A stretch of 8,025 nucleotides of DNA, from positions 1-8,025 of the forward strand of contig JAGQSP010000152.1 of the NCBI GenBank assembly GCA_020439485.1. Reading direction: 5' to 3'. The position numbers and the translations under genes are program-made. Below, piece after piece: positions 5,341 through 8,025 of this stretch (position 1 is its first letter; each line of letters begins with the position of its first letter). Source of the stretch: Acidimicrobiales bacterium (GTDB taxonomy: Bacteria > Actinomycetota > Acidimicrobiia > Acidimicrobiales > Poriferisodalaceae). The notes below the pieces were generated by a model. That model was not told the origin of the DNA, ran no database searches, and saw only the letters and a list, made by a program, of their open reading frames with translations.

Positions 5341-6783
5341 ATGATTAGCCGCATCCGAGCCAAACGTCGCGGGTCGCCGAACCCGCTCGTCGGAGCGCTG
5401 GCGATAGTGGCAGCCTTGGCCGCCTCGTGTTCGGCGGTGACAGGTGGCGACGGGGTCGTCGACGCACGCGCCGGGCTGCCCACGACCACCGCTCCCCAAA
5501 CCACCGAGACTTCGCCGGGCGCCGGTCGCGACGGCGCTACACCGACCAGTTCCGACGACCTCGACATCCCACTCACCACCCAGGACCGCCCGACCACCAC
5601 CGAATCGACCGACCAGGCGCCGCCCGCGGACGTTCCCGAGCCTGTCACCACTCCCCCACCCTCTGCGGGCGCGTGGGGTGAGGTGGTGGTCCTCATCGAG
5701 TCGTTCTGGGACGAGAACTTCACCCAGTTCGCCGGTTCCGGCAGCTTCGAACCACTCGACCGCGACCGAATCGTCGCCGTTTCCGACCAGACCCGCGACC
5801 TTCCGGCGTGCGATCTCGCAAACATCTCGGCTCGCGACGTGGAAGACAACGCCTTTGCCGCCGTGTGCCCCGAAGGACAGTTGGTGGTGTGGGACGACGA
5901 CGACCTTTTCGCCGAGTTGTTCGACCAGTACGGCGTCACCGGGCCTACGGTGGTGTTGGCCCACGAGATGGGCCACGCAGCACAGTTTCAGGCCGGCTTC
6001 ATCAACAACCCGACCCTGATTCTCGAGCAGCAGGCCGACTGTGTCGCCGGTGCGTACGCTGCCTGGGCGGCCGAGCGCTCGATCGCCCCGTTCGACACCG
6101 CGGCTGGTCTCGACGCTGCGGTGGGCGCCACCGTCAGCTTTCGCGACCACCCGGGTTCGTCGGCTGCAGATTCCCAGGCCCACGGCTCGGGGTTCGACCG
6201 GGTCAGGGCCTTTCAGGACGGCTTCGACCGTGGGGTCGGCTACTGCGCCCAATATCCCGAGCTGAGCCTGCCCATAACCGAGTTCCCGTTCTCGACGTTC
6301 GAGGAAGCCCAGAGCGGCGGCAACCTTCCGTTCAACGACCTGATCTCGCTGGTGAGCCCCTATCTCAACTCGGTCTACGCCGATCTGAACGACGACTGGC
6401 AGGCGATGGAGCTGTCGGCCGGCGACCTCGACGGCTGGCGCAACGCCCACCGCAGTATCGGTGACAACGCGACCGGCACCGCTATGGGCTTGATGTTCGC
6501 AAAGCGACATCAGGTCCTCAACAACCTGCCCTCCGAGGGCGAGGGCGCTCTGCTGCAGCAGGCTTGCCTGACCGGAGCCGCGTTCGCCCCGCTGGTGTTC
6601 TTCGACGAGCGGATCTCGCCCGACAACCTGAGCCTGTCGCCCGGCGATATGGACGAAGCGGTCTTGACCATGATCCGCATCGTCGAGACCAACCAGGATC
6701 GGCTGGGTGACGGGTTCTTGTTCGAGGCCGTGGCCGCCCTGCGCACCGGGTTCACCGAAGGCTTCGACTCGTGCGATCCATAA
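5341..6783 (+). CDS. YpfJ-like neutral zinc metallopeptidase lipoprotein with degenerate second domain
   Basis: 480 residues. The basic N-terminus (ISRIRAKRRG) and hydrophobic stretch end in a lipobox-like LAASC with Cys30 as the lipidation site, so the mature protein is probably attached to the outer face of the membrane. A Thr/Pro-rich linker spans about 45-108. The peptidase domain (about 110-302) has HEMGH (His208, Glu209, His212) followed by LEQQADC (Glu229, Asp233, Cys234), matching the 'HExxH...ELQADC.AG' pattern of YpfJ-like zinc peptidases, with Glu229 as the likely third ligand. It ends with the family's 'HGSGFDRVRAFQDGF' (281-295) and Cys302. Residues about 330-478 repeat this plan without HExxH. 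The substrate is unknown. It diverges from the S4-protein gene and is convergent with pat, with 16 bp between the stops. Confidence 0.87.
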   Translation: MISRIRAKRRGSPNPLVGALAIVAALAASCSAVTGGDGVVDARAGLPTTTAPQTTETSPGAGRDGATPTSSDDLDIPLTTQDRPTTTESTDQAPPADVPEPVTTPPPSAGAWGEVVVLIESFWDENFTQFAGSGSFEPLDRDRIVAVSDQTRDLPACDLANISARDVEDNAFAAVCPEGQLVVWDDDDLFAELFDQYGVTGPTVVLAHEMGHAAQFQAGFINNPTLILEQQADCVAGAYAAWAAERSIAPFDTAAGLDAAVGATVSFRDHPGSSAADSQAHGSGFDRVRAFQDGFDRGVGYCAQYPELSLPITEFPFSTFEEAQSGGNLPFNDLISLVSPYLNSVYADLNDDWQAMELSAGDLDGWRNAHRSIGDNATGTAMGLMFAKRHQVLNNLPSEGEGALLQQACLTGAAFAPLVFFDERISPDNLSLSPGDMDEAVLTMIRIVETNQDRLGDGFLFEAVAALRTGFTEGFDSCDP

Positions 6784-6799
6784 GCCCAGGGGGCAGCTG

Positions 6800-7864
6800 C
6801 TAGGGACAGGCGTCCAGGAATCGGTCGTTCTCGTGCGGCTGGCCGATGGTGACCCTGATCCCCTCGCCGGCGAATGGGCGCACGATCACACCCTTTCGTT
6901 CCAGCTCGGCGGTCAGATCCAGCGCGTCGGCGGTGGGCAGCCACACGAAGTTGCCCTCCTGCGAGCCGGGGATCTGCCAGCCTCGGCCGGTCAACACCTC
7001 GATGACCCGGGCCCTCTCGGAGATGACCTCTTCCACGTGGGATTCGAGGGCCTCGGCGTCAGCCAGCGCAGCGGCTGCACCCGCCAGACCCATGTTTGTC
7101 ACCGGGAACGGCGGCTGCGTGGCGTGGATGCACGAGATGACCTCGGGGTGGGCGTGGCACCAGCCGACCCTGGCTGCGGCCAGGGCATACGCCTTGGAGA
7201 ATGTCCTCAGGTGGATCACGTTGGGGTGGGCGGCCACCAGGGCGACAGGGTCCCAGAGGTCGGCCACCACATACTCGCGATAGGCCTCGTCGACCACGAT
7301 GATGACGTCGTCGGGAACAGAATCGATCACGTATTGCAGCTGGGCAGGCGTCAGTGCGGTGCCGGTGGGGTTGTTGGGGGTGGCCAGGTTGATCAGGGTG
7401 GTGTCGGGGGTCACCGCGTCGACCAACGCCTGCACATCGAAGGCCCATCCGCCGTCGAGCGGTGTGGCTATCTCTCGGGCCCCGCTGAGCTTGGTGAAGA
7501 TGGGATACAGCTCGAAACTGCGCCACGGATAAGCGACCTCGCGCCCCGGACCGGCGTACGCGGCGGTGATCTGATGTAGCAAACCCACCGAGCCCGAGCT
7601 GACAGCGATCGAGTCGATATCGACGCCCAGGCGAGCGGCGAGCAAGCTGCGCAGCTCGACGGCACGGTTGTCTGGATAGCGGTTGGTCTGGCCGGCCGCT
7701 GCCGCCATGGCCTCCGAAACCGCCGACGCAGGTGGTGCGGTGCGTTCGTTCGACGCCAGCTTCACCACGTCGGTGATTCCGGTTTCCTGCTCTACGGCCT
7801 CCTTCGATTTGCCGGGCACATAGCCCGCAACCGCCGAGACCTCTGCACGTGGGCGACCGATCAT
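6800..7864 (-). CDS. pat: aromatic amino acid (phenylalanine-type) aminotransferase Pat, HisC-like
   Basis: 354 residues, a complete PLP-dependent fold type I aminotransferase. Visible landmarks are KLASNE (35-40), NRYPDN (61-66), GSVGLLHQ (91-98), WRSFELYP (114-121), TPNNPTGT (162-169), DEAYREYV (192-199), TFSKAYALAAARVGW (221-235) with Lys224 as the Schiff-base lysine, NFVWLP (305-310) and GIRVTI (335-340) with Arg337 for substrate carboxylate binding. The KLASNE, WRSFELYP and C-terminal 'VRPFAGEGIRV...ENDRFL' wording fits actinobacterial Pat better than HisC, which carries an 'NENP' start. Such enzymes exchange amino groups between 2-oxoglutarate and aromatic acids in phenylalanine/tyrosine synthesis. 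A histidinol-phosphate role cannot be excluded. No Shine-Dalgarno precedes ATG 7864; TACGAT lies 8 nt upstream. The gene diverges from the aldo/keto reductase across 50 bp. Confidence 0.9.
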   Translation of the reverse strand: MIGRPRAEVSAVAGYVPGKSKEAVEQETGITDVVKLASNERTAPPASAVSEAMAAAAGQTNRYPDNRAVELRSLLAARLGVDIDSIAVSSGSVGLLHQITAAYAGPGREVAYPWRSFELYPIFTKLSGAREIATPLDGGWAFDVQALVDAVTPDTTLINLATPNNPTGTALTPAQLQYVIDSVPDDVIIVVDEAYREYVVADLWDPVALVAAHPNVIHLRTFSKAYALAAARVGWCHAHPEVISCIHATQPPFPVTNMGLAGAAAALADAEALESHVEEVISERARVIEVLTGRGWQIPGSQEGNFVWLPTADALDLTAELERKGVIVRPFAGEGIRVTIGQPHENDRFLDACP

Positions 7865-7872
7865 GGCTGCCG

Positions 7873-7878
7873 ATCGTA
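7873..7878 (-). promoter_or_regulatory. candidate leaderless -10 box of pat
   Basis: TACGAT on the minus strand followed by 8 nt (CGGCAGCC) and ATG 7864. No Shine-Dalgarno. The -35 region has no clear match. Confidence 0.45.
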
Positions 7879-7901
7879 CTCACAGCGGCGGTCACGAACG
7901 C

Positions 7902-7907
7902 TAGCGT
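7902..7907 (+). promoter_or_regulatory. candidate leaderless -10 box of the aldo/keto reductase
   Basis: TAGCGT followed by 7 nt (CGAGAGG) and GTG 7915. A weak -35-like CTCACA lies 17 bp upstream (7879-7884). The purine stretch GAGAGG touches the start codon and is too close to act as a Shine-Dalgarno. Confidence 0.45.
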
Positions 7908-7914
7908 CGAGAGG

Positions 7915-8025
7915 GTGAACGACCCGACGATCGACATTCCGCTGCTGGGGCTGGGCACCTGGAGACTGTCGGGGTCTTCCGGAACCCAGGTCGTGCTAGA
8001 AGCGCTCGAACTCGGATACCGACAC
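7915..8025 (+). CDS. aldo/keto reductase, N-terminal 37 codons only
   Basis: From GTG 7915 the frame is open to the window end. The 37 residues read MNDPTIDIPLLGLGTWRL (1-18), then 'VVLEALELGYRH' (26-37). This is the first beta strand and helix of the aldo/keto reductase barrel: 'iP.LGLGTw...' followed by 'v..Al..GYRH', normally continuing into 'iDTA' with the catalytic Asp. These are NADPH-dependent cytosolic reductases of aldehydes or ketones; the substrate cannot be inferred. The rest lies outside the window. The start is supported by the leaderless-type hexamer 7 nt upstream and by the family N-terminus beginning at residue 8. Confidence 0.85.
   Translation, partial: MNDPTIDIPLLGLGTWRLSGSSGTQVVLEALELGYRH

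Noticed and set aside
5460..5660. Recurring GACCACC-like bases in the lipoprotein linker, considered as a tandem repeat
   Set aside because: They have no constant period. They reflect Thr/Pro-rich codons of a disordered linker.
4900..6510. 536-residue minus-strand open frame ending in the S4 protein
   Set aside because: Only the last 130 residues (from ATG 5292) have S4/Hsp15 character. The upstream part lies opposite the well-supported lipoprotein peptidase and has no recognisable domain.
6784..6805. GC-rich short palindromes between the lipoprotein peptidase and pat stops (GCCC/GGGC, GCAGCTGC)
   Set aside because: Stems are only 4-5 bp with no T-run on either strand, so I do not call a terminator.
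6707..7579. 290-residue plus-strand open frame opposite pat
   Set aside because: Gly/Val/His-rich shadow of the aminotransferase without a credible start or domain.

Overview
The window is GC-rich, densely coding chromosomal DNA. GTG starts, a Pat-type aromatic aminotransferase, an Hsp15-like S4 protein and several start codons lying 7-8 nt after a TANNNT hexamer (the leaderless pattern common in Actinomycetota) suggest a high-GC actinobacterium. Acidimicrobiia is my best guess, from general protein style only. No rRNA, tRNA, CRISPR array, insertion sequence or integrase was seen, and no gene-free stretch exceeds about 120 bp.

Left part (1-3771) is one end of an exopolysaccharide locus. On the minus strand are a GT4-type glycosyltransferase and, downstream of it, a Wzz/BY-kinase-type chain-length protein cut by the window edge just before its kinase P-loop. 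Divergent from these on the plus strand is a polyprenyl-phosphate sugar-1-phosphate transferase, expected to start the repeat unit on the lipid carrier. Together they would initiate the unit (transferase), extend it (GT) and control export or chain length (Wzz-like protein). The transferase has Asn where this superfamily normally carries the nucleophilic Asp, and it has an unusual acidic disordered tail.

Middle part (3758-6783) holds two unrelated membrane-anchored HExxH metallopeptidases around a small S4 RNA-binding protein (Hsp15-like). The minus-strand peptidase is a single-pass membrane protein with an arginine-rich N-terminal region containing a possible sigma-region-4-like helix-turn-helix. 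The plus-strand peptidase is a lipoprotein of the YpfJ-like neutral zinc peptidase type. Its C-terminal half looks like a second, degenerate copy of the peptidase fold without HExxH.

Right part (6800-8025) has a minus-strand aromatic aminotransferase (pat) divergent from the first 37 codons of an aldo/keto reductase. These are ordinary metabolic genes sharing a 50-bp divergent promoter region.

A recurrent signal is that four of the eight genes (GT, sugar transferase, pat, aldo/keto reductase) lack a Shine-Dalgarno sequence but have TANNNT exactly 7 or 8 nt before the start codon. Three others have a Shine-Dalgarno and lack this hexamer. This points to leaderless transcription for half of the genes and moves the preferred sugar-transferase start to 2143.
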